Source of the DNA: DASULK01 sp036381835
GTDB taxonomy: Bacteria; Actinomycetota; Actinomycetes; Mycobacteriales; Micromonosporaceae
Direction of reading: 5' to 3'
Length of the DNA stretch: 20,752 nt
Assembly: GCA_036381835.1 (NCBI GenBank)
Contig: DASVCA010000070.1
Coordinates: 1 to 20,752, forward strand
Position numbers and translations under genes: made by a program. Shown piece after piece: positions 7,000-14,514 of the stretch; position 1 is the first letter of the stretch; every line of letters starts with the position of its first letter. Below the pieces are notes generated by a model. The model was not told the DNA's origin. It did not search any database and saw only the letters and a list, made by a program, of their open reading frames with translations.

Positions 7000-7021
7000 C
7001 TGTGCCCGACAAGCGGCACAG
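7000..7021. promoter_or_regulatory. Perfect inverted repeat, candidate operator 2
   Basis: CTGTGCC and GGCACAG are perfect 7-bp arms around 8 nt, a 22-bp element starting one base after operator 1. It covers the expected -35 region of the promoter at 7037, a position that suits repression. Half-site spacing does not fit CRP. Confidence 0.45.
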
Positions 7022-7036
7022 ATCGACCGGTACAGG

Positions 7037-7042
7037 TAGGCT
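7037..7042 (+). promoter_or_regulatory. Leaderless -10 element (TAGGCT) for leader ORF and phosphodiesterase
   Basis: TAGGCT is followed by CCGACC and then a GTG that opens a 24-codon reading frame. Sequence and spacing match the mec and pncB promoters. Confidence 0.6.
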
Positions 7043-7048
7043 CCGACC

Positions 7049-7123
7049 GTGGGAAACTCGCCGTCCACCATCCGCGCCCGCAGCTCGTGGTCGGACCGGG
7101 ATGAGCGGGGTGCAGCCGAATGA
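7049..7123 (+). CDS. Possible leaderless leader ORF overlapping the phosphodiesterase start
   Basis: GTG 7049 opens a 24-residue frame (MGNSPSTIRARSSWSDRDER, then GAAE) that stops at TGA 7121-7123. This TGA overlaps the ATG of the next gene in the arrangement ATGA. The GTG lies 6 nt after TAGGCT, so a leaderless mRNA would begin with it. The peptide is hydrophilic, with no signal sequence or run of one amino acid that would suggest attenuation. The simplest role is to deliver ribosomes to the phosphodiesterase start by termination and reinitiation. Alternatively the real transcription start is a little different and this frame is chance. Confidence 0.45.
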   Translation: MGNSPSTIRARSSWSDRDERGAAE

Positions 7124-7866
7124 GATTGACTGTTCTGGGCTGCGCCGGCAGCTTCCCAGGACCGGAGTCGGCGTGCTCGGCCTACCTCGTGGAAGCCGAC
7201 GGTTTCCGGCTGTTGGTCGACTTCGGGACTGGTTCGCTTTCCGCGCTGCAGCGCTACGCCGGGTTACGCGCCATCGACGCCATTCTGCTCACGCACCTGC
7301 ACTGCGATCACATGCTCGACGCCTGCTCGTACGTGGTGGTGCGTCGCTACGCGCCGGACGGCCCCTATCCGCCGCTTCCGCTGTACGCGCCGGCGGGCGC
7401 GGCGCAACGGATCTCGGCCGCGTACAGCACAGACGGCGAAGACGTCGAGGATGTCTACACCTTCCACGCGCTGCAGCCCGGCACCTTCCCCCTCGGACCG
7501 TTCACGGTGACCGTCGACCGGGTCGATCATCCAGTGGAGACGTACGGGGTGCGCCTGGAGCACGGCGGTCGGGTGCTGGCGTACTCCTCCGACAGCGCGG
7601 TCTGCGAGGCACTGGTCCGGTTGGCCCAGGACGCCGACGTGTTCCTCTGCGAGGCGAGCTACCTCGACGGCGTCGCCAACCCGCCGGGCCTGCATCTGAC
7701 CGGCCGGGAGGCGGGCGAAACCGCCGCCAAGGCGGGTGTGCGTCGGCTCCTGCTCACCCACCTCGTCGCGGCCTGGGGCAGCGAGGCGGCGACCTACGAG
7801 GAGGCATCGGCGGTCTTCCCCGGACCAGTGGAGATCGTCCGTCCGGGTATGCGGTACGAGATCTGA
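7120..7866 (+). CDS. Metallo-beta-lactamase-fold cyclic-nucleotide phosphodiesterase (Rv1339-like)
   Basis: This 248-residue metallohydrolase resembles Rv1339 of M. tuberculosis, described as an atypical class II cyclic-AMP phosphodiesterase. The metal motif THLHCDH gives H59, H61, D63 and H64. Further ligands are likely H137 (VDHPVETYG), D158 (AYSSDSAVC) and H214 (LLLTHL). Other family segments are DADVFLCEASY (171-181) and LHLTGREAGETAAKAGVR (191-208). RNase Z-type enzymes share this fold, but the context (before rph and rdgB, as in mycobacteria) favours the phosphodiesterase assignment. ATG 7120 overlaps the stop of a short leader ORF. Leucine 49 is encoded by TTA (7264-7266), a rare codon in such genomes. 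No Shine-Dalgarno is obvious. Confidence 0.85.
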   Translation: MRLTVLGCAGSFPGPESACSAYLVEADGFRLLVDFGTGSLSALQRYAGLRAIDAILLTHLHCDHMLDACSYVVVRRYAPDGPYPPLPLYAPAGAAQRISAAYSTDGEDVEDVYTFHALQPGTFPLGPFTVTVDRVDHPVETYGVRLEHGGRVLAYSSDSAVCEALVRLAQDADVFLCEASYLDGVANPPGLHLTGREAGETAAKAGVRRLLLTHLVAAWGSEAATYEEASAVFPGPVEIVRPGMRYEI

Positions 7867-7869
7867 CCA

Positions 7870-7902
7870 TCCGGCGACCCGCTCGCCCCGCCGGGCGCCG
7901 GA
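7870..7902. promoter_or_regulatory. Inverted repeat between phosphodiesterase and rph
   Basis: TCCGGCG (7870-7876) and CGCCGGA (7896-7902) are perfect 7-bp arms around a 19-nt GC-rich centre. It starts 3 nt after the phosphodiesterase stop and ends 5 nt before the rph -10 element. It could be a weak terminator or an operator. Confidence 0.35.
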
Positions 7903-7907
7903 GCGCA

Positions 7908-7913
7908 TAGAGT
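7908..7913 (+). promoter_or_regulatory. Leaderless -10 element of rph (TAGAGT)
   Basis: TAGAGT is followed by GGCCCGC and the ATG at 7921. It also decides the start: an in-frame GTG at 7912 overlaps this hexamer and is unlikely to be translated. Confidence 0.6.
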
Positions 7914-7920
7914 GGCCCGC

Positions 7921-8649
7921 ATGGCTCGACCTGATGGCCGGCGCAACGATCAACTACGGCCGGTACGGCTGACCCGGCGCTGGAGCATGCACCCGGAAGG
8001 ATCGGTGCTCGTCGAGTTCGGTGACACCCGGGTGTTGTGCACGGCCAGTGTCGTGGAGGGGGTGCCCCGCTGGCGGAAAGGCAGTGGGCTGGGCTGGATC
8101 ACCGCCGAATACGCGATGCTGCCCAGGGCCACCACCACCCGCTCCGATCGGGAGAGCGTGAAGGGCCGCATCGGCGGCCGTACCCACGAGATCTCCCGGT
8201 TGATCGGGCGCAGTCTGCGGGCCTGCGTGGACCTGAAGGCGCTCGGTGAGAACTCCGTCGTGCTGGACTGCGATGTGCTTCAGGCGGACGGCGGAACCCG
8301 CACCGCGGCGATCACCGGCGCGTACGTCGCCCTCTACGACGCGGTGACCTGGCTGGCCGGGCGGAAGTCGTTGGCCCGCCCGCCGGCCGAGGTGATGATC
8401 CGCTCGGTGGCCGCGGTCAGCGTGGGCATCATCGAGGGCGAGCCCCGGCTGGACCTGTGCTACACGGAGGACGTGGCCGCAGAGGTGGACCTGAACGTGG
8501 TGTGCACCGGGACCGGCGACTTCGTCGAGGTGCAGGGGACGGGGGAGGCCGGGGTCTTCTCCCGCGGACAGCTCGACGCGATGCTCGACCTCGGCCAGGT
8601 CGGCTGCCTCGACCTGGCCGAGGCCCAACGGAAGGCGCTGGCGGCATGA
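7921..8649 (+). CDS. rph: Ribonuclease PH
   Basis: RNase PH is a phosphate-dependent 3'-5' exonuclease that trims tRNA 3' ends and forms a hexameric ring. The 242 residues begin MARPDGRRNDQLRPVRL, the classical N-terminus. LDCDVLQADGGTRTAAITG, near residues 116-134, is the family signature with the phosphate-binding arginine. The segment SRLIGRSLRACVDLK earlier in the protein (around 88-102) supplies the RNA-binding face. ATG 7921 was chosen over GTG 7912 because it gives the expected N-terminus and lies 7 nt after TAGAGT. The stop overlaps the rdgB start as ATGA (8646-8649), so the two are translated together. Confidence 0.96.
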   Translation: MARPDGRRNDQLRPVRLTRRWSMHPEGSVLVEFGDTRVLCTASVVEGVPRWRKGSGLGWITAEYAMLPRATTTRSDRESVKGRIGGRTHEISRLIGRSLRACVDLKALGENSVVLDCDVLQADGGTRTAAITGAYVALYDAVTWLAGRKSLARPPAEVMIRSVAAVSVGIIEGEPRLDLCYTEDVAAEVDLNVVCTGTGDFVEVQGTGEAGVFSRGQLDAMLDLGQVGCLDLAEAQRKALAA

Positions 8650-9248
8650 AGCTCCTGTTGGCCACCCGTAACGTCAAGAAACTGGCCGAGTTGCGGCGCA
8701 TCCTCGCCGAGACGCTGCCCGCCGGGGCCGTCGAACTGGTCGGGTTGGACGACGTGCCGGCCTATCCCGAGGCACCCGAGACCGGGCTGACGTTCGCCGA
8801 GAACGCCCTGCTGAAGGCGCGCGAAGGCGCCCGCAACACCGGTCTGCCCACGGTCGCCGACGATTCAGGCCTGGCGGTCGACGCGTTGGGCGGCATGCCC
8901 GGGGTGTTCAGCGCCCGGTGGTCAGGGCGGCACGGCGACGACCTGGCCAATCTGGAACTGGTCCTCGCGCAGATCTGCGACGTGCCCGACGACCAGCGCG
9001 GGGCGGCCTTCGTCTGCGCCGCCGCGCTGGTGCTGCCCGACGGACGGGAGCACGTCGTGGAGGGGCAGCAGCGCGGTCGGGTGCTGCGCGCGCCTCGCGG
9101 CACCGGCGGCTTCGGCTACGATCCGATCTTCCTCGGTGACGGACAGCTCCGGACGAACGCCGAACTCACCCCGACGGAGAAGGACGCGGTCAGCCACCGC
9201 GGCCAGGCGTTCCGGGCACTGGCGAAGATCATCTCCGAGAACGCCTGA
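8646..9248 (+). CDS. rdgB: dITP/XTP pyrophosphatase (Ham1/RdgB)
   Basis: This house-cleaning enzyme hydrolyses dITP, ITP and XTP to monophosphates, keeping deaminated purines out of nucleic acids. The 200-residue protein has the Ham1 signatures in order: LLATRNVKKLAEL at the N-terminus (nucleotide-binding ATxNxxK), TFAENALLKA near 50-59, the catalytic VADDSGLAVDAL near 72-83 with the metal-binding aspartates, and GTGGFGYDPIF near 151-161 for base recognition. SHRGQAFRAL closes the active site near the C-terminus. It overlaps rph by four bases and is the last gene of this plus-strand run. hutH approaches from the other strand 47 nt further on. Confidence 0.96.
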   Translation: MKLLLATRNVKKLAELRRILAETLPAGAVELVGLDDVPAYPEAPETGLTFAENALLKAREGARNTGLPTVADDSGLAVDALGGMPGVFSARWSGRHGDDLANLELVLAQICDVPDDQRGAAFVCAAALVLPDGREHVVEGQQRGRVLRAPRGTGGFGYDPIFLGDGQLRTNAELTPTEKDAVSHRGQAFRALAKIISENA

Positions 9249-9265
9249 CCGCGGCGACCGCCGTC

Positions 9266-9284
9266 GAGGGGCGCGCGGCGCCTC
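9266..9284. terminator. Weak GC-rich hairpin between rdgB and hutH
   Basis: GAGG and CCTC flank CGC and GCG, with two unpaired G on one side and a very short loop. It is the only foldable element in the 47-nt convergent gap, so it may end both transcripts, but the pairing is imperfect. Confidence 0.25.
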
Positions 9285-9295
9285 CGCAACGACGC

Positions 9296-10834
9296 TCAGT
9301 TCAGCGCGCCCACCTCGCGTTCGATCGCGGACCGCAACTCCCGTCCGATGATCAGCTTTCGGGCGGCTTCGATCACCGGGGCGAGGAAGACGTCCGGGCC
9401 CGGGTCGCCGGCGAATTCGCGGACCGCCGCGACGGCGAGCCGCCCGGCCGGGGACGGGGCGAGCGGGGCCCGCAGCTGCAGGCCTCGAACGGCCGCGATC
9501 AGCTCCACCGCGAGCAGACTGGCCAGGTTGTCCAGCACGGTACGGAGTTTGACCGCCGCCGCCCAGCCCATGGAGACGTGATCCTCCTGCATGCCGCTGG
9601 TCGGCACCGAGTCCACCGACGCCGGGGACGCCAACCGCCGGTTCTCCGCGACGATCCCGGCGGCCGTGTACTGGGCGATCATCAACCCCGAGTTGACCCC
9701 CGGATCGGGGGAGAGAAACGCCGGCAGATCCCGGGACCGGCACACATCCAGCAGCCGGTCCACCCGCCGCTCCGCGATCGCCCCCACCTCGGCGGCGGCG
9801 ATCGCCAGGTAGTCGGCGGCGAACCCGAGCGGCGCCCCGTGGAAGTTGCCGGTCGACTCGACCCGCCCGTCCGGCAGCACCACCGGGTTGTCCACCACCG
9901 AGATCAGCTCCCGGGCGGCGACGGCCTCGGCGAAGGCCAGCGTGTCCCGGGCCGCCCCGGCCACCTGCGGGGCGCACCGCATCGAGTACGCGTCCTGCAC
10001 CGCGTGGGTGAGGTCGTGCCGGTGCGAGTCCATGATCGCCGAGTTCTGCAGCAGTCGATAGATGTTCGCCGCCGACGCCGACTGGCCGGGGTGCGGCCGG
10101 ATCTCGTGCAGCTCGGCCAGGAACGGCCGATCCGAGCCGAGCATCGCCTCGATGGCCAGCGCGGCGGTCACGTCCGCCATGGTGAACAGATGCGCGGCGT
10201 CGGCGATCGCGAGTAGCAGCATCCCGAGCATGCCGTCGGTGCCGTTGATCAGCGCCAGACCCTCCTTCGCCGACAGCTCGATCGGCTTGAGCCCGGCCCG
10301 ACGCAGCACCAGGCCAGCGGGAAGGCGTTCCCCCGACGTGTCGCGTACCCAACCCTCACCGAGCAGGACCAGCGCGCAATGAGCCAGCGGGGCCAGGTCG
10401 CCGGAGGCGCCGAGCGACCCGTGCCGGGGCACCCAGGGCGTGATGTCGTGGTTGAGCAGGTCGACCAGCGCCTGCGCGATCAGCGGTCGAACCCCGGAAC
10501 GGCCGAGCGCCAGCGAGCGTACCCGCAGCAGCATCATCGCCCGGACGACCTCACGCGGCATCGGCTCACCGACCCCGGCGGCGTGCGACCGGATCAGCGC
10601 GTGCTGCAGTTCCATACGACGCTCCGGTGCGATGAACGTGTTCGCCAGCGCCCCGAAGCCGGTCGACACGCCGTAGACCGGGCGCCCCTCCTGCTCGATC
10701 TTCTCCACGATCGATCGGCTGGCCTCCATCGCCGCCAGCGCGGTGGAATCGAGGACGACGGTCGCGTCCCCGCGGGCCACGGCGAGCACGTCCGCGGGGG
10801 AGATCCCGGTGGGCAGAACGGTCACGGTCGGCAT
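9296..10834 (-). CDS. hutH: Histidine ammonia-lyase
   Basis: HutH deaminates histidine to urocanate, the first step of histidine breakdown. The 512 residues are the expected length. The self-made MIO cofactor arises from A143-S144-G145 in GSLGASGDLAPLAH. Y54 in YGVSTGFGAL is the catalytic tyrosine of the family, and SMRCAPQVAGA and QEDHVSMG are further lyase signatures. The family also includes phenylalanine and tyrosine lyases, but the surrounding hutU, hutF and hutI settle the assignment. ATG 10832-10834 lies inside the end of hutI, giving a 13-nt overlap. It is the last gene of the hut operon, an order in which the first pathway enzyme is made from the 3' end of the message. Confidence 0.96.
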   Translation of the reverse strand: MPTVTVLPTGISPADVLAVARGDATVVLDSTALAAMEASRSIVEKIEQEGRPVYGVSTGFGALANTFIAPERRMELQHALIRSHAAGVGEPMPREVVRAMMLLRVRSLALGRSGVRPLIAQALVDLLNHDITPWVPRHGSLGASGDLAPLAHCALVLLGEGWVRDTSGERLPAGLVLRRAGLKPIELSAKEGLALINGTDGMLGMLLLAIADAAHLFTMADVTAALAIEAMLGSDRPFLAELHEIRPHPGQSASAANIYRLLQNSAIMDSHRHDLTHAVQDAYSMRCAPQVAGAARDTLAFAEAVAARELISVVDNPVVLPDGRVESTGNFHGAPLGFAADYLAIAAAEVGAIAERRVDRLLDVCRSRDLPAFLSPDPGVNSGLMIAQYTAAGIVAENRRLASPASVDSVPTSGMQEDHVSMGWAAAVKLRTVLDNLASLLAVELIAAVRGLQLRAPLAPSPAGRLAVAAVREFAGDPGPDVFLAPVIEAARKLIIGRELRSAIEREVGALN

Positions 10835-11997
10835 TGCGGCACTCCGTTGTGCAGAACTCGGTCGATCAGCGGCACTCCCGGCCGGTAGGCCAGGTGCAGA
10901 TAGGAGGGCGCGTCGAGGATCACGAGGTCGGCCCGCGCCCCGGGCCGGAGCACGCCGATGTCGTCACGACGCAGCGCTCGCGCTCCGCCCGCGGTCGCCG
11001 CCCACACCGCCTCCGCCGGGGTCATACCCATCTCCCGCACCGCCAACGCGACGCAGAACGGCATGGACGAGGTGTACGACGAGCCGGGGTTGCAGTCGGT
11101 GGCCAACGCCACGGTGATCCCGGCGTCGATCAGCCGACGCGCATCGGGATACCGGGAGCGGGTCGAGAACTCGGCCCCCGGCAGCAGCGTCGCCACCGTG
11201 TCCGAGTCGGCCAGGGCGGCGATGTCCGCCTCGGACAGGTGGGTGCAGTGATCCGTGCTCGCCGCGCCCAGTTCGACGGCCAGTCGCACCCCCGGCCCCG
11301 GGCCGAGCTGATTGGCGTGTACCCGCACCCCCAGCCCGGCGGCCCGGCCCGCCTCCAGGACCGCGCGGGCCTGGTCGACGTCGAAGGCGCCCCGCTCGCA
11401 GAACACGTCGACCCAGCGGGCGTGCGGCAACGCGGCCTGCAGCATCGGACCGCACACCAGGCGGACGTACTCGTCGGGGCGGTCGACGTACTCGGCGGGT
11501 ACGACGTGCGCGCCGAGGAACGTCGTCTCGGCGGTCAGCTCCCGTGCGATCCGCAGCGATCGGGCCTCGTCGACGACGGACAACCCGTACCCGCTCTTGA
11601 TCTCGATGGTGGTGGTGCCCTGCCGCAGCGCCTCCGCGCGCAGCCGCCGGGCGTTGGCGCGCAGCTCGTCGTCGGAGGCGGCGCGGGTCGCGCCGACGGT
11701 GGTGCGGATGCCGCCCCCGGTGTACGGCTGCCCGGCCATCCGGGCGGCGAACTCGGCGGCCCGGTCCCCGGCGAAGATCAGATGCGCGTGGCTGTCCACG
11801 AAGCCGGGTAGCACCGCCCGTCCGCCGGCGTCGATCCGACGATCGGCGGCGGGGGCCCCGCGGGTCGACCCGACCCAGGTGATCTCACCGTCCTCGATGA
11901 TCAGCGCTGCGTCCCGGCGGACGCCGAGCAAACCGTCGGCACCGTCCCCGGGAACGTTGGTGACCAGCTCCCCGATGTTGTCGACGAGCAGGCTCAT
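10822..11997 (-). CDS. hutI: Imidazolonepropionase
   Basis: HutI opens the imidazolone ring of 4-imidazolone-5-propionate to give N-formimino-L-glutamate. The 391-residue amidohydrolase has the N-terminal metal motif in GFVDSHAHLIFAGDR, the TTIEIKSGYGLS segment typical of HutI, a metal histidine in RVHANQLG, STDHCTHLS and the late aspartate in ATDCNPGSS. The C-terminal LRPGARADLVILDAPSY belongs to the small beta-sandwich domain. ATG 11995-11997 overlaps the hutF stop as ATGA, and the gene overlaps hutH by 13 nt. A much longer open frame extends upstream through hutF, but this ATG gives the standard HutI length. Confidence 0.95.
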   Translation of the reverse strand: MSLLVDNIGELVTNVPGDGADGLLGVRRDAALIIEDGEITWVGSTRGAPAADRRIDAGGRAVLPGFVDSHAHLIFAGDRAAEFAARMAGQPYTGGGIRTTVGATRAASDDELRANARRLRAEALRQGTTTIEIKSGYGLSVVDEARSLRIARELTAETTFLGAHVVPAEYVDRPDEYVRLVCGPMLQAALPHARWVDVFCERGAFDVDQARAVLEAGRAAGLGVRVHANQLGPGPGVRLAVELGAASTDHCTHLSEADIAALADSDTVATLLPGAEFSTRSRYPDARRLIDAGITVALATDCNPGSSYTSSMPFCVALAVREMGMTPAEAVWAATAGGARALRRDDIGVLRPGARADLVILDAPSYLHLAYRPGVPLIDRVLHNGVPQCRP

Positions 11998-13328
11998 CCC
12001 GTCACCTCCGCGACCGCGGCCCGCAGCGCGGCCGGCACGTCGATCGAGACGTGACACCCGTCCCGCACCACGGGCCGGCCGTCTACCGTCACCTGCGTCA
12101 CGTCGGCGGCGGCCGCCGCGAACACCACACCCGCCGGGTCGATCCCGGCCGTGCGCACGCTGTCCAACCGGACCGTGACCAGGTCGGCGCGGGCGCCGAC
12201 GGCGATGCGTCCGGCATCGGTCCAACCCAACGCGGTGTGGCCGGCGACGGTGGCGGCGTTCAGCAGTTCGACCGGGGTGAAGTGACCGCGCTGCCGGGTG
12301 CCCAACCGCTCGTCCAGTTCGACCGCCCGCGCCTCCTCGAACAGGTCGATCACCGCGTGGCTGTCGCTGCCGAGGCTGAGCGCGCTGCCCGCGTCCGCCA
12401 ACGCCCGAGCCGGCCCGATCCCGTCGGCCAGGTCCCGTTCGGTGGTCGGGCACAGGCACACCCCGGTGCCGCTGCCGCCGAGCAGCGCCCGATCGGCGTC
12501 GGTCAGGTGGGTCGCGTGGACGGCGGTGGCCGCCGGGCCGAGCACACCGCGGTCGGCCAACAGCTGCGTCGGGGTGCAGCCGTGGGCGGCGAGGCACGCC
12601 TCGTTCTCGGCCGGCTGCTCGGACAGGTGCACGTGCAGCGGCGTCCCGCGTTCGGCCGCCCAGCCCGCCACCGCCGACAGCTGATCCGCGGGCACCGCCC
12701 GCACCGAATGCACGGCCGCCCCCACCCGGACATGCCCGCCGCTCGGCGCGAACGCCGCAGCCCGTTCCGCCCAGCGATGCGCGTCACCGTCACCGAACCG
12801 CACCTGCGGCCCGACCAGCGGTCGACCGTCCACGGATGCGGTGAGGTAACAGGTGTCCAGCAGAGTGATCCGGATACCGGCCTGGGCGGCCGCTTCGACC
12901 AGCGCCGCGCTCATCGCGTTCGGATCGTGATACCGGCCGCCGTCGGGCCGGTGATGCAGGTAGTGGAACTCGCCCACGCAGGTGATCCCGGCCAGCGCCA
13001 TCTCCGCGTACACCGCCCGGGCCAGCGCTAGGTAGCTGTCCGGGTCGAGCCGGGCGGCGACGGCGTACATCGTCTCCCGCCAGGTCCAGAAGGTGCCCCG
13101 CCCGCCGTGGGTGCGGCCCCGCAGCGCCCGGTGGAACGCGTGGGAGTGGGCGTTGGCCAGCCCGGGCAGGGTGAGCCCGGGTAGCCGGGTCGCGTCCGGC
13201 GGCGGCACCCGCACGCCGGGGGTGACCGCGACGAACCGCCCGTCGGCGGCCTCGATCAGCACATCGCCGACCGGTGCGGCGACGTTCGGGAGCCAGGCGT
13301 ACTCGGCGTGCCAGCGGATCACCGACAT
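11994..13328 (-). CDS. hutF: Formimidoylglutamate deiminase
   Basis: HutF deiminates N-formimino-L-glutamate to N-formyl-L-glutamate and ammonia, and defines the five-step histidine pathway. The 444-residue amidohydrolase carries ANAHSHAFHRALRGRTH (metal motif followed by the HutF-typical FHRALRG), FWTWRETMYA, EFHYLHH, HVHLSEQPAENEAC and LGSDSHAVIDLFEEAR. These set it apart from guanine deaminases and other relatives. ATG 13326-13328 (MSVIRWHAEYAWL) overlaps the preceding gene by 10 nt. Its product is formylglutamate, so a deformylase is needed to finish the pathway. The gene directly upstream in the operon is the M20 amidohydrolase. Confidence 0.94.
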   Translation of the reverse strand: MSVIRWHAEYAWLPNVAAPVGDVLIEAADGRFVAVTPGVRVPPPDATRLPGLTLPGLANAHSHAFHRALRGRTHGGRGTFWTWRETMYAVAARLDPDSYLALARAVYAEMALAGITCVGEFHYLHHRPDGGRYHDPNAMSAALVEAAAQAGIRITLLDTCYLTASVDGRPLVGPQVRFGDGDAHRWAERAAAFAPSGGHVRVGAAVHSVRAVPADQLSAVAGWAAERGTPLHVHLSEQPAENEACLAAHGCTPTQLLADRGVLGPAATAVHATHLTDADRALLGGSGTGVCLCPTTERDLADGIGPARALADAGSALSLGSDSHAVIDLFEEARAVELDERLGTRQRGHFTPVELLNAATVAGHTALGWTDAGRIAVGARADLVTVRLDSVRTAGIDPAGVVFAAAAADVTQVTVDGRPVVRDGCHVSIDVPAALRAAVAEVTG

Positions 13329-14512
13329 GCCAGCTCCTCCAGCACTGCGGCGAGCGCGACGACGCCCGCGGCGCAGTCCTCGTCGCCGGCCGTCTCCGCC
13401 GGGCAATGCGACGCCCCGGTCGGGTTCCGCACGAACAGCATCGCGGTCGGCACGTGCCCGGACAGCACCCCGGCGTCGTGCCCGGCCCCCGTCGGCAGTA
13501 CGGGCGCGTCGAGCAGCACCCGGATCCGCTCGGCCAGCGCGGCGTCGAAGTCGACCAGCGGGGTGACCGACTCGGCGGTCAGCGCGATCGTGGTGCCGTC
13601 CCGGGCGGCCCGCTCCTCGGCCTTGCGGTAGACCGCATCCACCAGCCGTTCGAGGGTCGTCTCGTCCGGGGCGCGAGCATCCAACCAGCCCCGTACCAGG
13701 GAGGGGATGGCATTGGTGGCGTTCGGCTCCACCTCCACCCGGCCGACCGTCGCGTGCACGCCCCGCAGCCTCGCCTCCTTGTTCGCGGCCAGCACGGTGA
13801 ACGCGTAGGTGAGCATCGGATCGCGCCGGTCCGCCATCCGGGTGGTGCCGGCATGGTTGCCCTCGCCGCGGAAGTCGAACCGCCAGCGGCCGTGCGGCCA
13901 GATGGCGCTGGCCACCCCGACCGGCGCGTCCCGGTCGACCAGCGCCCGACCCTGTTCGACGTGCAGTTCGACGAACACCCCGACGCGGCGCAGCAGGTCC
14001 GGCCGGGCACCCGCCGGCACCGCGCCCAGCGCCTCGGCGAGCGTGACCCCGTCCCGGTCGGTCAGCGCCGCCGCCCGGTCGGGGTCCACCGCGCCGGTGA
14101 GCAGCCGGGAGCCGAGGCACGGCACCCCGAAGCGGGACCCTTCCTCCTCGGCGAACGCGGCGACGGCCAACGGTCGGCGCGGCGTGACCCGCCGCTCCCG
14201 TAGCAGATCGACGGCGAGGAACGCGCTGACGATGCCCAGCGGCCCGTCGTAGGCACCGCCGTGCGGCACCGAGTCGAAGTGGCTGCCGGTGACCACCGCC
14301 GGCTCGTCCGCCCCGACCTGCCACCAGGCGAACAGGTTGCCGTTGCCGTCCTCCTCGACCGGCATGTCCCGGGACGCGGCCTGCGCGCGGAACCATTCCC
14401 GGCAGGCCAGCTCGGGGGCGGTCCAGGCGTAGCGCAGGTAGCCGCCGGAGGTCCGGTCGCGTCCGATCGGGGCCAGCTCGTCCCACAAGCGACGGAAGCG
14501 ATGCCGGTCCAT
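13319..14512 (-). CDS. M20-family amidohydrolase (allantoate amidohydrolase-like), candidate N-formylglutamate deformylase
   Basis: This 397-residue zinc amidohydrolase belongs to the allantoate/N-carbamoyl-amino-acid/ureidoglycolate branch of M20. The metal ligands are visible: H78 and D89 (TGSHFDSVPHGGAYDG), E122/E123 (AFAEEEGSRFG), H184 (VELHVEQG) and a late histidine in GASHCPAE. GEGNHAGTTRM and EPNATNAIPS mark the dimerisation or substrate lid domain. Its ATG lies 2 nt after the hutU stop and its end overlaps hutF, so it belongs to the histidine operon. No standard HutG is in the window, and allantoin genes are absent. I infer that it deformylates N-formylglutamate, or an N-carbamoyl-like side product. 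This is inference from context, not from active-site residues. Confidence 0.85.
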   Translation of the reverse strand: MDRHRFRRLWDELAPIGRDRTSGGYLRYAWTAPELACREWFRAQAASRDMPVEEDGNGNLFAWWQVGADEPAVVTGSHFDSVPHGGAYDGPLGIVSAFLAVDLLRERRVTPRRPLAVAAFAEEEGSRFGVPCLGSRLLTGAVDPDRAAALTDRDGVTLAEALGAVPAGARPDLLRRVGVFVELHVEQGRALVDRDAPVGVASAIWPHGRWRFDFRGEGNHAGTTRMADRRDPMLTYAFTVLAANKEARLRGVHATVGRVEVEPNATNAIPSLVRGWLDARAPDETTLERLVDAVYRKAEERAARDGTTIALTAESVTPLVDFDAALAERIRVLLDAPVLPTGAGHDAGVLSGHVPTAMLFVRNPTGASHCPAETAGDEDCAAGVVALAAVLEELACR

Positions 14513-14514
14513 GC

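Noticed and set aside
7000..7021. CRP/cAMP-receptor site before the phosphodiesterase
   Set aside because: The total length is 22 bp, but the half-sites TGTGC and GCACA are 10 nt apart rather than 6, and the central A/T bases of the CRP consensus are absent.
7912..7914. GTG as start of rph
   Set aside because: It overlaps the TAGAGT -10 hexamer and adds Met-Ala-Arg before the usual MARPDGR start.
13319..14512. Allantoin-degradation gene
   Set aside because: No allantoinase, ureidoglycolate or purine-catabolism gene is nearby, and the gene is interlocked with hutU and hutF.
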